NCBI GenBank assembly: GCA_017648805.1
Contig: JAGCIC010000197.1
Location: forward strand, 1-5,493
Direction of reading: 5' to 3'
Source: Clostridia bacterium
Lineage (GTDB): Bacteria; Bacillota_A; Clostridia; Christensenellales; Aristaeellaceae
DNA length: 5,493 nucleotides
Positions 1 through 5,493 of the stretch are shown here, piece by piece (positions within the stretch are counted from its first letter, which is position 1; every line of letters starts with the position of its first letter). Below the pieces are notes generated by a model. It had not been told where the DNA came from. It saw nothing but the letters and a program-made list of their open reading frames with translations, and did not search any database. The position numbers were made by a program, and so were the translations under genes.

Positions 1-101
1 TGCTGTTCGCGGCATTTATGACCTATGCAATAGAAAAACCCTGCGCAGGGGCGTTAAGCCCGCGCAGGGATGAAAAGCTTTCTCAGCCGCCGAATTCCTG
101 A
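1..101 (+). CDS. C-terminal end of a possible membrane acyltransferase (partial)
   Basis: The frame with codons starting at base 3 is open from the left edge to a TGA at 99-101, giving 32 residues. It begins with hydrophobic LFAAFMTYAIEKP and ends in a polar tail. A last hydrophobic helix followed by (I/L)EKP and a short basic tail resembles the C-terminus of acyltransferase-3 (OafA/YrhL-like) membrane proteins, which O-acylate cell-surface glycans. That match is from memory of the family and rests on few residues. The frame would overlap the 3' end of the minus-strand UroD-like gene by 19 bases in a convergent arrangement, and the minus-strand terminator hairpin would lie inside it. It could equally be a chance open frame. 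Confidence 0.35.
   Translation, partial: LFAAFMTYAIEKPCAGALSPRRDEKLSQPPNS
34..69 (-). terminator. Intrinsic terminator of the UroD-like gene
   Basis: Read on the minus strand, 13 bases after the UroD-like stop codon, arms CCCTGCGC (69-62) and GCGCAGGG (46-39) form an 8-bp GC-rich stem. The stem can continue inward with GGGC/GCCC (61-58 and 52-49) across a two-base bulge to a 5-base loop. TTTTT (38-34) follows immediately. A stem plus T-run on this strand is the classic Rho-independent form. On the plus strand no T-run follows, so it should work in one direction only. Confidence 0.8.
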
Positions 102-1204
102 CGGAAGCGGTCGCAGTAATACCTGACGTTGTCCCATTTGGCGTCCGGCGCGATCCTGTGGTCCGGGCAGGGAATGTATCCGCCCAGATCGATAAGGGGC
201 TTCAGGCGCTCTATCTCCGCATCCACGGCCTTAAAGTCCTTGCTGAACACGCGTTTGTCCATGCCGCCCACGCCTTTGATCGCCGGGCCGTATTTTTCCC
301 TCCAGGGTGCTATCGAAGCGTTCCACGTGCCCACCTCTATGGGGAACATGGTGTTTACGCCGTTTTCCAGCCATATCGGCACCAGTTCGTCTATCTTGCC
401 GTCGCAGTCCAGAGAGATTATATCCGTACCGTGGGCATGCATCTCGTCCGTGATCTTTTTATACCATTTTCCTGTCAGCCGTCCGAACACCGCGGGTCTG
501 AGCAGCGGACCGGTCTTAAAACATATGTCCTCCCAGAAATGGCCGTAATCGAACTTGAGCCCCAGCATCATGGCCTCTTTCACGCATTCGTAGCACAGTG
601 AGTCGACCGTGTCCACTATTTCCTCATAAAGCTCCTCGTCGTCCACGGCCAGGTAGCTCAGTTCTTCTACGCCCACCATGTTCCTGACATTGCCGTAAAG
701 CGAGCCCAGATGCAGGTATATGGGGTGGTCTTCCCTTTTAAGTCTCTCATATTCCCGTTTCATGTTCTCCCCGTCCACCCTTTCCGGAAAGAATTTGAGC
801 CGGGGCAGATATTCCTCTTCCCAGGCTTTCCTGTCCGTCAGGGTAGTGCCCACGTGGGCGGGTATCGATACCACGCCCGGCTTGCTCTTGGTGATCAGTC
901 CCATGCTGTCCCTGCGGATCTCGCTGCCGTCAGGCAGCACTTCCAGCACTTCGGACTTGAAAGACGGGTTCAGAAAGCCGCTGAAGCCCAGCCCGCCGCC
1001 CCAGTTGAAGTCAAAACCCAGAAGTTGGTTTATCTTATGGTCGGTTGCGTTGCCGTCTCCCCAGGCATCTGCATCCTCGCGGGTGATATGTCCTTCCTCG
1101 GCCCACTTAAGCAGCGTTTCGTGCCAGAATCCGAAGACCACCAGAGGCATTCGGTCGTATTTTTCATAGTTCATTATAGCGTGGAGCCGCTGGGTATTAT
1201 TCAT
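83..1204 (-). CDS. UroD-superfamily protein, probable methyltransferase-like, not heme UroD
   Basis: This 373-residue protein is complete, with ATG at 1204-1202 and TGA at 85-83. The start is supported by GGAGG at 1215-1211, six bases upstream. Family features include an N-terminal RLHAIMNYEKYDRMP (residues 6-20), FWEDICFKTGPLLRP (223-237), SLDCDGKIDELVP (264-276), GVGGMDKR (311-318) and GGYIPCPDH (341-349). These match a clade usually annotated only as 'uroporphyrinogen decarboxylase family protein', common in Clostridia. The clade shares the TIM-barrel fold of heme UroD and of the corrinoid:coenzyme M methyltransferases MtaA and CmuA. The RQAGRY-type N-terminal motif of true UroD is absent. 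The usual HxCG zinc motif of MtaA-type enzymes appears to be replaced by D266-C-D268-G. No corrinoid protein or other heme gene lies nearby in the window. The substrate is unknown. Methyl transfer from or to a corrinoid is the family-based guess. Family assignment is secure; function is not. Confidence 0.9.
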   Translation of the reverse strand: MNNTQRLHAIMNYEKYDRMPLVVFGFWHETLLKWAEEGHITREDADAWGDGNATDHKINQLLGFDFNWGGGLGFSGFLNPSFKSEVLEVLPDGSEIRRDSMGLITKSKPGVVSIPAHVGTTLTDRKAWEEEYLPRLKFFPERVDGENMKREYERLKREDHPIYLHLGSLYGNVRNMVGVEELSYLAVDDEELYEEIVDTVDSLCYECVKEAMMLGLKFDYGHFWEDICFKTGPLLRPAVFGRLTGKWYKKITDEMHAHGTDIISLDCDGKIDELVPIWLENGVNTMFPIEVGTWNASIAPWREKYGPAIKGVGGMDKRVFSKDFKAVDAEIERLKPLIDLGGYIPCPDHRIAPDAKWDNVRYYCDRFRQEFGG

Positions 1205-1210
1205 ATAAAG

Positions 1211-1215
1211 CCTCC
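1211..1215 (-). promoter_or_regulatory. Ribosome binding site of the UroD-like gene
   Basis: The minus strand reads GGAGG here, six bases before the ATG at 1204-1202. This strong Shine-Dalgarno match fixes the start codon, and no competing ATG lies closer to it. Confidence 0.8.
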
Positions 1216-1234
1216 ATTTCCTGCTATTATTGTG

Positions 1235-1243
1235 ATTTTAACA
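1235..1243 (-). promoter_or_regulatory. Likely extended -10 promoter for the UroD-like gene
   Basis: The minus strand reads TGTTAAAAT, an extended -10 (TGn) followed by TAAAAT, five of six bases of the consensus. No convincing -35 box was found at 16-18 bp, which extended -10 promoters can tolerate. Transcription would start near 1228, giving a leader of about 24 bases that contains the GGAGG site. The call is moderate because AT-rich gaps give chance matches. Confidence 0.4.
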
Positions 1244-1316
1244 CATATAATTTTCTGTTTTGTTAGCCTTAGTTTCGTTTCTGCTACAAATAAATCTCTA
1301 AATCGTGTAAATGATA

Positions 1317-1345
1317 TTGCAAAATTATTGCCGGAGTTGTATAAT
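1317..1345 (+). promoter_or_regulatory. Sigma-A-type promoter of the cell-wall hydrolase operon
   Basis: TTGCAA at 1317-1322 (four of six for -35) and a perfect TATAAT at 1340-1345 are separated by exactly 17 bases. The expected transcription start is near 1352, leaving a leader of about 52 bases before the ATG at 1404. It is the only good plus-strand promoter seen, and no terminator separates the hydrolase gene from the next one, so it probably drives both. Confidence 0.75.
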
Positions 1346-1390
1346 ATTTCTGAGTACATATACCTGTGATTTATGATAAAAAAGTGTTTC

Positions 1391-1397
1391 GAGGAAG
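1391..1397 (+). promoter_or_regulatory. Ribosome binding site of the hydrolase gene
   Basis: GAGGAAG lies here, with its GAGG core 9 bases before the ATG at 1404. It supports this start, which also gives a textbook signal peptide. Confidence 0.7.
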
Positions 1398-1403
1398 TAC
1401 GCC

Positions 1404-4265
1404 ATGAAAAATCAAAACCTGCCCACTAAACTGCTATCCATCGCCCTGGCGCTGGCGTTTATTATCGCGCTGTTTCCGGCAGCCGCGGCGGAAAGTTACG
1501 AGGCTGAGGTAAATGTGAACCGTATGGTGGTCCGCTCAGGTCCCACCACCGCTTACGGCGTTTTGGGATACCTGAACAAGGGCACCCGTGTAACGGTGCT
1601 GGCCACATCCGGCAAAATAGCCAAGATAAGCTACAAAGGCAAGACCGGCTATTCTTTGCTCAGCCAGCTGACGCCCGTAGCGACGCCCACTCCCACGCCC
1701 ACTCCCACGCCCACTGCGACCGCAAACACCGAAAGCGGCTCCCTTTCCGGCCTGGGCACCATAACCGCCGCCACCGCGAACGTCTATGCTTCCGCGTCCA
1801 CTTCCTCAAATGTCCTTATGGTCGCCCAGCAGGGGCAGACCTTTACCGTGCTCGCCACCAACGGCACCTGGGCAAGGCTGCAGAACGGCAGTTCCGTCGG
1901 CTATGTCAAAATGTCCCAGCTGAACATACGTGTGGGCGTCACCGCCACTCCCGCGCCGGGAAGCGTAACGCCGACTCCCACGCCCACCGCCTCGGCCGTG
2001 CCCACTCCCACCCCCACCGGGCTTGCCTACATAAAGCAGGATAATACCAAAATATATGCCTCTTACAGCACGAATTCCAACGTTATCGCCGTAATGAACA
2101 GGGGCGCCGACTTCACCATCCTGGACATGAACGACAACTGGGTCAAGCTGGAGAACGGCAAAAATGTGGGTTTTGTGGAGCGCAAAAACGTGAACATAGT
2201 GCCCGGCGTCACCGCCACGCCCAAAGCGGGTCCGGCGACTCCCACCCCGACTCCCACGCCCACCCCAACCCCGAGCACGGCGACCAACCAGAACATCCCG
2301 GCTTTCGCCAACTGTTCCGTGCCGCTTTACAAATCCCCTTCCACAGGTTCCGAGAAGCTCAGGACCCTGTCCATGGGCCAGGAACTCACCGTATGGGGCT
2401 GGAACGGTGCCTGGGCGGCGGTGATCGTGTCAGGCACAAAAGGCTATACCTCTTTAAGCGCGCTCACGAAGATCAGCGACGTCACCCTGCAGCCCGCTAT
2501 GCGCGCGGAAGCGCAGGTCTCCGCCAGTCGCGTTACCTTCTATAAATATGCTTCCAGTTCCTCCAAGACGGTCGGCACTCTGACCTCCGGGGCCGAAGTG
2601 ACCGTGCTTGCCACAAACGGTACCTGGGCGCTGGTGGAATACCGCGGCAACCGTGGCTATTGCACCGCCTCCAGCCTCTCAGCGATCACCAACCCGACGC
2701 TGGAGCAGACCGAAAACATCTCCGCGCTCACAAACAAAAAGACCAAGGTGTACGCTTATGCGACCACTTCCTCCGACACCCTGGCGACCCTTAACCAGGA
2801 CACTTTCCTGACGCTGCTGGGTCATAACAGCCAGTGGGGCCTGATAGATTACAACGGCCACAGAGGCTACGTGGACATCAATTCCCTGGTCAGGTACTCA
2901 AGCGTCACACTGAACGAAGACGAACGCTATCAGGCCACCGTCACCGTCGCCGGCAGCGTAAAGAAATACGCCTACGACGCCAGCACCGGCGCTGGCTCCG
3001 TCAGCGTGGGCATGAAGGTGAACGTGCTGGCGCATACGACCTACTGGGCGCTGATAGAGCGCAACGGCCACAAGGGCTATTACCCCGTAACGGGGCTCAA
3101 GATCCATCTGGACGAATTCATTTCTCCGGTGGAAATGACCTTCGAGGCCACGGTCATCTGCGCGGCCCCCGCCTACTCCGCCGCGCTGGAGAGCGCGAAC
3201 CGGCTGGGCACTGTCCCCATCGCCACCAACGTGACCGTTACCGCCTACACGGACAAGTGGGCGCGCATCAGCTATTCCGGCGTGACCGCGTACCTGCTCA
3301 AGAACACCCTGTCCGTAACCGATTATATCGAACTCAAAAACGGCGTTTCCGCAGCCAACCAGATCCTCGCCCTGCAGAAAAAGCTGGAAGACTTGGGTTA
3401 TTTCGACGGGCTGCCCGCCGGAAACTACGGATCCCTCACCACCAACGCGGTGTCCCGCTTCCAGAGCCAGATCGGCCTAAGCGCCAGCGGCGTGGCCGAC
3501 AAGACCACCCAGCGCGTGCTATACGGCGGTCACGCGCCCCAGAGTCCCATCAAAACCGCCAACCTGTCCAAAGGTTCGGTAGGCAACGACGTGACCCGGC
3601 TGCAGACCCGCCTGACATACAAGGGCTACCTGAGCGCAGGCATAGACGGCGACTTCGGCAACATCACCCCGAGCGCCGTGAAGCTGTACCAGAAGAAAGC
3701 CGGGCTTGAGGAAACGGGCGTGGCCGACCCGACCACCCTGTCCAGCCTGTTCTCTTCCTCCGCGCCCAAGAACATCGGCGCCGCCGTAAGCGGCTCCGGC
3801 AGCAGCTCCTCGAGCGGAGGCAGCGCTTCCACCGGGAATTACTCCACCAATCCCAACGACGACCCCGCCAGCGGCACGGGTTCTTCCAACATAGAGACCG
3901 TGATCACCCACGCCCTGCAGCAGCTGGGCAAGCCCTACATTTACGCCACTTCCGGCCCCAACAGCTTCGACTGCTCCGGTTTCACCAGCTACTGCTACAA
4001 GAAGATAGGCATCTCCCTTGGGCGCAGCGCGTATGCCCAGGGTTACGGCAGAGGCACCAAGATCGAAAGCGTAAGCGCGATGAAGCGCGGCGATATAGTG
4101 TGCATGAACACCATCACGGACTCCGACCTGAGCGACCACGTGGGCATCTATCTGGGCGGCGGCAAGTTCATTCACGCCTCCTCCGCCGCGGGCAAGGTCA
4201 TAATTTCCTCCATCACCACCGGCTATTACAACCGGGTGTTCTCCTGGGCCAGGAGGATCGTGTAA
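1404..4265 (+). CDS. Secreted multi-SH3, peptidoglycan-binding NlpC/P60 cell-wall hydrolase
   Basis: This 953-residue exported protein probably cuts peptidoglycan peptides outside the membrane. It starts with a Sec signal peptide: basic N-region with K2 and K9, hydrophobic core 10-24, and an Ala-rich site giving cleavage near A29. Eight bacterial SH3-like repeats follow at about 32-91, 119-175, 208-265, 299-356, 367-428, 436-497, 508-567 and 578-638. Most end in a W-x-x-(V/I/L) strand and a (K/R/V)GY turn. The first repeat has I72 where the others have Trp. Thr-Pro-rich linkers separate repeats 1-4, while 4-8 are packed closely. Two PG_binding_1 domains lie at about 648-711 and 724-785, then a Ser/Gly linker to about 828. 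The C-terminal NlpC/P60 domain (829-953) has C857 in FDCSG, H912 in DHVGIY and H924 in FIHAS, the expected Cys-His-His triad. Family members usually cleave gamma-D-Glu to diamino-acid bonds; a role in daughter-cell separation or wall turnover is inferred. No sortase motif or membrane anchor is seen, so wall retention is probably through the SH3 and PG-binding domains. Confidence 0.95.
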   Translation: MKNQNLPTKLLSIALALAFIIALFPAAAAESYEAEVNVNRMVVRSGPTTAYGVLGYLNKGTRVTVLATSGKIAKISYKGKTGYSLLSQLTPVATPTPTPTPTPTATANTESGSLSGLGTITAATANVYASASTSSNVLMVAQQGQTFTVLATNGTWARLQNGSSVGYVKMSQLNIRVGVTATPAPGSVTPTPTPTASAVPTPTPTGLAYIKQDNTKIYASYSTNSNVIAVMNRGADFTILDMNDNWVKLENGKNVGFVERKNVNIVPGVTATPKAGPATPTPTPTPTPTPSTATNQNIPAFANCSVPLYKSPSTGSEKLRTLSMGQELTVWGWNGAWAAVIVSGTKGYTSLSALTKISDVTLQPAMRAEAQVSASRVTFYKYASSSSKTVGTLTSGAEVTVLATNGTWALVEYRGNRGYCTASSLSAITNPTLEQTENISALTNKKTKVYAYATTSSDTLATLNQDTFLTLLGHNSQWGLIDYNGHRGYVDINSLVRYSSVTLNEDERYQATVTVAGSVKKYAYDASTGAGSVSVGMKVNVLAHTTYWALIERNGHKGYYPVTGLKIHLDEFISPVEMTFEATVICAAPAYSAALESANRLGTVPIATNVTVTAYTDKWARISYSGVTAYLLKNTLSVTDYIELKNGVSAANQILALQKKLEDLGYFDGLPAGNYGSLTTNAVSRFQSQIGLSASGVADKTTQRVLYGGHAPQSPIKTANLSKGSVGNDVTRLQTRLTYKGYLSAGIDGDFGNITPSAVKLYQKKAGLEETGVADPTTLSSLFSSSAPKNIGAAVSGSGSSSSSGGSASTGNYSTNPNDDPASGTGSSNIETVITHALQQLGKPYIYATSGPNSFDCSGFTSYCYKKIGISLGRSAYAQGYGRGTKIESVSAMKRGDIVCMNTITDSDLSDHVGIYLGGGKFIHASSAAGKVIISSITTGYYNRVFSWARRIV
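1683..1715 (+). repeat. Thr-Pro linker 1, 12-base tandem repeat
   Basis: The unit ACGCCCACTCCC occurs 2.75 times, coding for alternating Thr-Pro (residues 94-104) between SH3 repeats 1 and 2. The strict alternation of ACG and ACT codons shows expansion at the DNA level, probably by replication slippage. Copy number may differ between strains. Confidence 0.85.
1968..2018 (+). repeat. Thr-Pro linker 2, degenerate repeat
   Basis: Two Thr-Pro blocks (residues 189-195 and 201-205) are separated by ASAVP, between SH3 repeats 2 and 3. The DNA is related to the ACGCCCACTCCC unit but is more diverged than linker 1. Confidence 0.75.
2238..2273 (+). repeat. Thr-Pro linker 3, degenerate repeat
   Basis: Six Thr-Pro pairs (residues 279-290) lie between SH3 repeats 3 and 4. 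The codons are ACT/ACC/ACG with CCC/CCG/CCA, a diverged form of the linker 1 unit. The minus strand of this stretch gives a false Gly-Val repeat frame. Confidence 0.8.
4239..4257 (+). promoter_or_regulatory. Ribosome binding site in a possible SD-sequestering hairpin
   Basis: AGGAGG at 4251-4256 lies 8 bases before the ATG at 4265, an ideal Shine-Dalgarno site, and is itself the codons for R950 and R951 of the hydrolase. Just upstream, CTCCTG (4241-4246) pairs with CAGGAG (4250-4255) across a three-base loop. A further U-G and U-A pair can form at 4240/4256 and 4239/4257. In the RNA this would hide the site until a ribosome finishing the hydrolase opens it, which would couple the two genes. 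Pairing is seen in the sequence; the regulatory effect is inferred. Confidence 0.6.
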
Positions 4266-5493
4266 TGCCCCTCAGATTCAGGCAGGTCATATTCGACCTT
4301 GACGGCACCATAACCCGCTCGGCTCCGGGCATATGCGCCTCAGCTGCCTACGCCATAGGCAAAATGGGCTTTCCCGCCCTTCCGGAAGACAAGCTGTTGG
4401 AGTTCGTGGGTCCGCCTCTCAGGGACAGCTTTAAGCGTCTGTGCGGAATGACCGAAGACGAATCCGTCCGGGCGACCGCACTGTTCAGGGAAAGGCACGT
4501 CATTATCGGCTGGAAGGAAGCCGAGGTCTACCCCGGCATCTACGAGCTGATCTATTCGCTGAAGCGGGAAGGTGCAACAGTCACTCTCGCTTCCTCCAAG
4601 TCCCGTTCCCTGTGCGTAAAGACATTGGAATACTTCGGGCTGCTGCCGTTTTTCGATGACGTGGTCGCACCGAACGAAAACAACGCCCACATCATAACCA
4701 AGTGTGAGCTCGTCACGTCCGCACTCAAAACGGACAAGGCGGATGCCTGCATGGTGGGAGACCGCGTTTTCGACATAGACGGCGCGCGTCAGGCGGGTGT
4801 TTTCTCCATAGCCGCCGGTTACGGTTACGGTTCACGCGAAGAGCTCGACGCCTGCAAGCCGGACGCTTTTGCCGCCGATCCTGCCGAATTAAGAGAGCTG
4901 CTGCTGGGAGAGGCGCCGCGCATGCCGGGCTTCTTCATAACACTCGAAGGCTCCGACGGCTGCGGAAAGACCACCCAGAGCCGCCTGCTCAAGACGTATC
5001 TTGAGAGTCTCGGTCTGGATGTGGTCGCAACTAGGGAGCCGGGCGGCTGTCCCATTTCCGAAAGGATCCGCGGCGTGCTGCTGGACGTGAGCAGTCTTGG
5101 CATGACGGACGAGTGCGAGGCGCTCCTGTTCGCCGCAGCCAGGCAGCAGCACATAAACGACACCATACTGCCCGCGTTAAGTCAGGGCAAGCTCGTGCTG
5201 TGCGACCGTTTTGTGGACTCCTCCATCGCCTACCAGGGCTGCGGGCGCGGCCTGGGCGACTGGGTCAGGCAGATAAACGAGCGCGCCCTTGCCAAATGCA
5301 CACCCGATCTCACGGTGGTGTTCGACATAAGCCCGGACGAGGCGCTCAAGCGCCGACTGGGCGAGCAGGCCGCCGACCGTATCGAGCTTTCAAAGGAAAA
5401 ACTGCAGCGGCGGGTGTATGAGGCCTTTATCGCCCTGTGCGAAAGCGGAGAAAAACGCTATAAACGCCTGGACGCCACCGGAACTCCGGAACA
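4265..5493 (+). CDS. HAD phosphatase - thymidylate kinase fusion (3' end outside window)
   Basis: One open frame of 409 complete codons runs from ATG at 4265 to the right edge. It shares one base with the preceding stop (TAATG) and has AGGAGG 8 bases upstream. Residues 1-219 form a complete HAD hydrolase. Motif I is DLDGT (D11 nucleophile, D13), followed by a cap with GPPLRDSF (49-56), motif II LASSK (108-112), a motif III Lys probably at K146, and motif IV GDRVFDIDGA (165-174, D166 and D170). The GPPLR cap and GYGYGSREEL (185-194) resemble HAD 5'-nucleotidases and phosphoglycolate phosphatases. From M220 a dTMP kinase begins: P-loop GSDGCGKTT (229-237), REPGG (257-261), DRFVDSSIAYQG (314-325) and a lid with DRIE (371-374). 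No basic residue sits in the P-loop, as in the bacterial E. coli-like type. About 190 kinase residues are visible, and roughly 15-20 are missing at the edge compared with the usual 205-210. The kinase converts dTMP to dTDP for DNA synthesis. The HAD substrate is not known; a (deoxy)nucleoside monophosphate is plausible. Confidence 0.88.
   Translation, partial: MPLRFRQVIFDLDGTITRSAPGICASAAYAIGKMGFPALPEDKLLEFVGPPLRDSFKRLCGMTEDESVRATALFRERHVIIGWKEAEVYPGIYELIYSLKREGATVTLASSKSRSLCVKTLEYFGLLPFFDDVVAPNENNAHIITKCELVTSALKTDKADACMVGDRVFDIDGARQAGVFSIAAGYGYGSREELDACKPDAFAADPAELRELLLGEAPRMPGFFITLEGSDGCGKTTQSRLLKTYLESLGLDVVATREPGGCPISERIRGVLLDVSSLGMTDECEALLFAAARQQHINDTILPALSQGKLVLCDRFVDSSIAYQGCGRGLGDWVRQINERALAKCTPDLTVVFDISPDEALKRRLGEQAADRIELSKEKLQRRVYEAFIALCESGEKRYKRLDATGTPE
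4906..4924 (+). promoter_or_regulatory. Possible internal translation start for the thymidylate kinase part
   Basis: GGGAGAGG at 4906-4913 stands 8 bases before an in-frame ATG at 4922-4924 (M220 of the fusion). MPGFFITLEGSDG after it is exactly where free-standing Tmk proteins begin. The site could give a separate kinase of about 205-210 residues in addition to the fusion, or be a leftover from an earlier two-gene arrangement. The Shine-Dalgarno match is fair, not perfect, and such purine runs can occur by chance. Confidence 0.45.

Noticed and set aside
83..1204. Naming the minus-strand gene hemE (heme uroporphyrinogen decarboxylase)
   Set aside because: The N-terminal RQAGRY-type motif of true HemE is missing and the conserved blocks match the uncharacterised UroD-like group.
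1306..1322. Possible WalR (YycF) cell-wall regulator site: TGTAAA at 1306-1311
   Set aside because: WalR sites need a second TGTWAH half after five bases; the bases at 1317-1322 are TTGCAA, which do not fit, so only a chance half-site remains.
710..1369. Plus-strand open frame of 219 codons opposite the UroD-like gene
   Set aside because: It runs antisense to well-conserved family motifs and extends through the AT-rich promoter region; no domain is recognisable.
1683..2273. CRISPR array or minisatellite suggested by the recurring ACGCCCACTCCC units
   Set aside because: The units are in frame, encode Thr-Pro linkers between SH3 repeats, and have no unique spacers of regular length.
2063..2311. 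Minus-strand frame with a Gly-Val repeat
   Set aside because: The repeat is only the reverse complement of the Thr-Pro linker 3 codons.
2834..3709. Plus-strand open frame of 291 codons in another frame of the hydrolase gene
   Set aside because: The translation is Arg/Pro/Gln-rich, typical of a shifted frame in GC-rich DNA, and the in-frame SH3 and PG-binding domains explain the same bases.
3519..4175. Minus-strand open frame of 218 codons opposite the PG-binding and NlpC/P60 region
   Set aside because: It is an Ala/Gly/Val-rich antisense shadow of a gene with clear domains on the plus strand, and I recognise no family or plausible ribosome binding site for it.

Overview
The window most resembles chromosomal DNA of a GC-rich anaerobic Firmicute, probably a Clostridia or Christensenellales-type gut lineage. 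This is inferred from four things: a secreted SH3 / peptidoglycan-binding / NlpC-P60 protein with Thr-Pro linkers, a clostridial-style UroD-like protein, strong AGGAGG-type ribosome binding sites, and sigma-A-like promoters in an AT-rich gap. No rRNA, tRNA, CRISPR array, insertion sequence or phage gene was seen. The species cannot be named from this sequence.

Layout. Bases 1-101 may hold the last codons of a plus-strand membrane protein, possibly an acyltransferase-3 family member. Bases 83-1204 on the minus strand encode a complete UroD-superfamily protein of 373 residues. It is followed on its own strand by an intrinsic terminator at 34-69. Bases 1205-1403 are an AT-rich divergent promoter region. 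It carries a good plus-strand promoter (TTGCAA, 17 bp, TATAAT) and a likely extended -10 on the minus strand. Bases 1404-4265 on the plus strand encode a 953-residue exported cell-wall hydrolase. It has a signal peptide, eight bacterial SH3-like repeats, two peptidoglycan-binding domains, a Ser/Gly linker and a C-terminal NlpC/P60 cysteine peptidase. From 4265 to the right edge, one uninterrupted frame encodes a HAD-family phosphatase of the 5'-nucleotidase / phosphoglycolate-phosphatase type, joined directly to a thymidylate kinase. This frame leaves the window before its stop codon.

How the genes relate. The hydrolase gene and the HAD-thymidylate kinase gene share one base (TAATG). The second gene's AGGAGG site lies inside the last codons of the first and can pair with a CTCCT just upstream. 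The two are therefore probably one transcript with coupled translation. The most unusual point is the apparent fusion of a nucleotidase-like phosphatase to dTMP kinase, two activities that could act in opposite directions on the same nucleotide. A ribosome binding site just before the kinase's natural start Met suggests the kinase could also be made separately. The UroD-like gene is divergently transcribed and probably unrelated in function.
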